Of a DNA stretch of 39,351 nucleotides, positions 39,294 to 39,351 are shown piece by piece. The DNA is from Rubripirellula sp. Lineage in GTDB: Bacteria > Planctomycetota > Planctomycetia > Pirellulales > Pirellulaceae. The notes beneath the pieces were generated by a model that did no database searches, had not been told where the DNA came from, and saw only the letters and a list, made by a program, of their open reading frames with translations. The stretch covers positions 1 through 39,351 of the forward strand of contig JAKMEW010000115.1 of NCBI GenBank assembly GCA_022425745.1, read 5' to 3'. A program made the position numbers and the translations under genes. The stretch's first letter is position 1; the number at the start of each line of letters is the position of its first letter.

Positions 39294-39350
39294 CTAATTC
39301 AACTGTACTGGGTTGGTAGCATCTTTGATGGTTTTCCGCATCAGTTCGAA
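39294..39350 (-). CDS. Possible C-terminal end of a CDS truncated by the window edge
   Basis: Minus strand reads ...FELMRKTIKDATNPVQLN* with a TAG stop at 39296-39294. Short and unconfirmed. Confidence 0.35.
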   Translation of the reverse strand, partial: FELMRKTIKDATNPVQLN

Positions 39351-39351
39351 G

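Noticed and set aside
1-39351. CRISPR arrays, IS elements, integrases, prophage, toxin-antitoxin or restriction/defence cassettes
   Set aside because: Looked for repeats, transposase/integrase motifs and nuclease/methylase/ATPase cassettes. None seen; the window reads as core plus planctomycete-typical chromosomal genes.

Overview
This looks like an ordinary chromosomal segment from a marine-type planctomycete. The evidence is a PVC/'Planctomycete' cytochrome c protein, a DUF1571 protein, an FGly-type sulfatase, a DUF5722-like protein and several Na+-coupled transporters. I see no CRISPR array, transposase, integrase, prophage module or rRNA. About 25 coding regions are supported. They include nth, proB, a purF-like gene, glpK, a glpF-like aquaporin, an NhaC-type antiporter, a sodium:solute symporter with an HpcH/HpaI aldolase, a Na/Pi cotransporter, a sulfatase, infA, rplM-rpsI, a class II photolyase, a REC-HATPase regulator, an A24 prepilin-peptidase-like protein and a GNAT. 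One tRNA-Leu(CAA) and two intrinsic-terminator-like hairpins are also supported. No complete, obviously new defence or mobile system is visible. The most unusual items are: (1) a 2292-aa envelope protein that appears to be two ~1000-aa extracytoplasmic modules in tandem, each ending in a transmembrane cluster; (2) an A24-like prepilin peptidase whose zinc-binding N-terminal part is kept but whose aspartyl-protease motifs look degenerate; (3) an endonuclease III with a non-canonical Cys pattern at the Fe-S loop; (4) an NhaC-type antiporter with a ~120-aa soluble insertion; and (5) a divergent PurF. All family calls come from reading motifs by eye; no database search was run.
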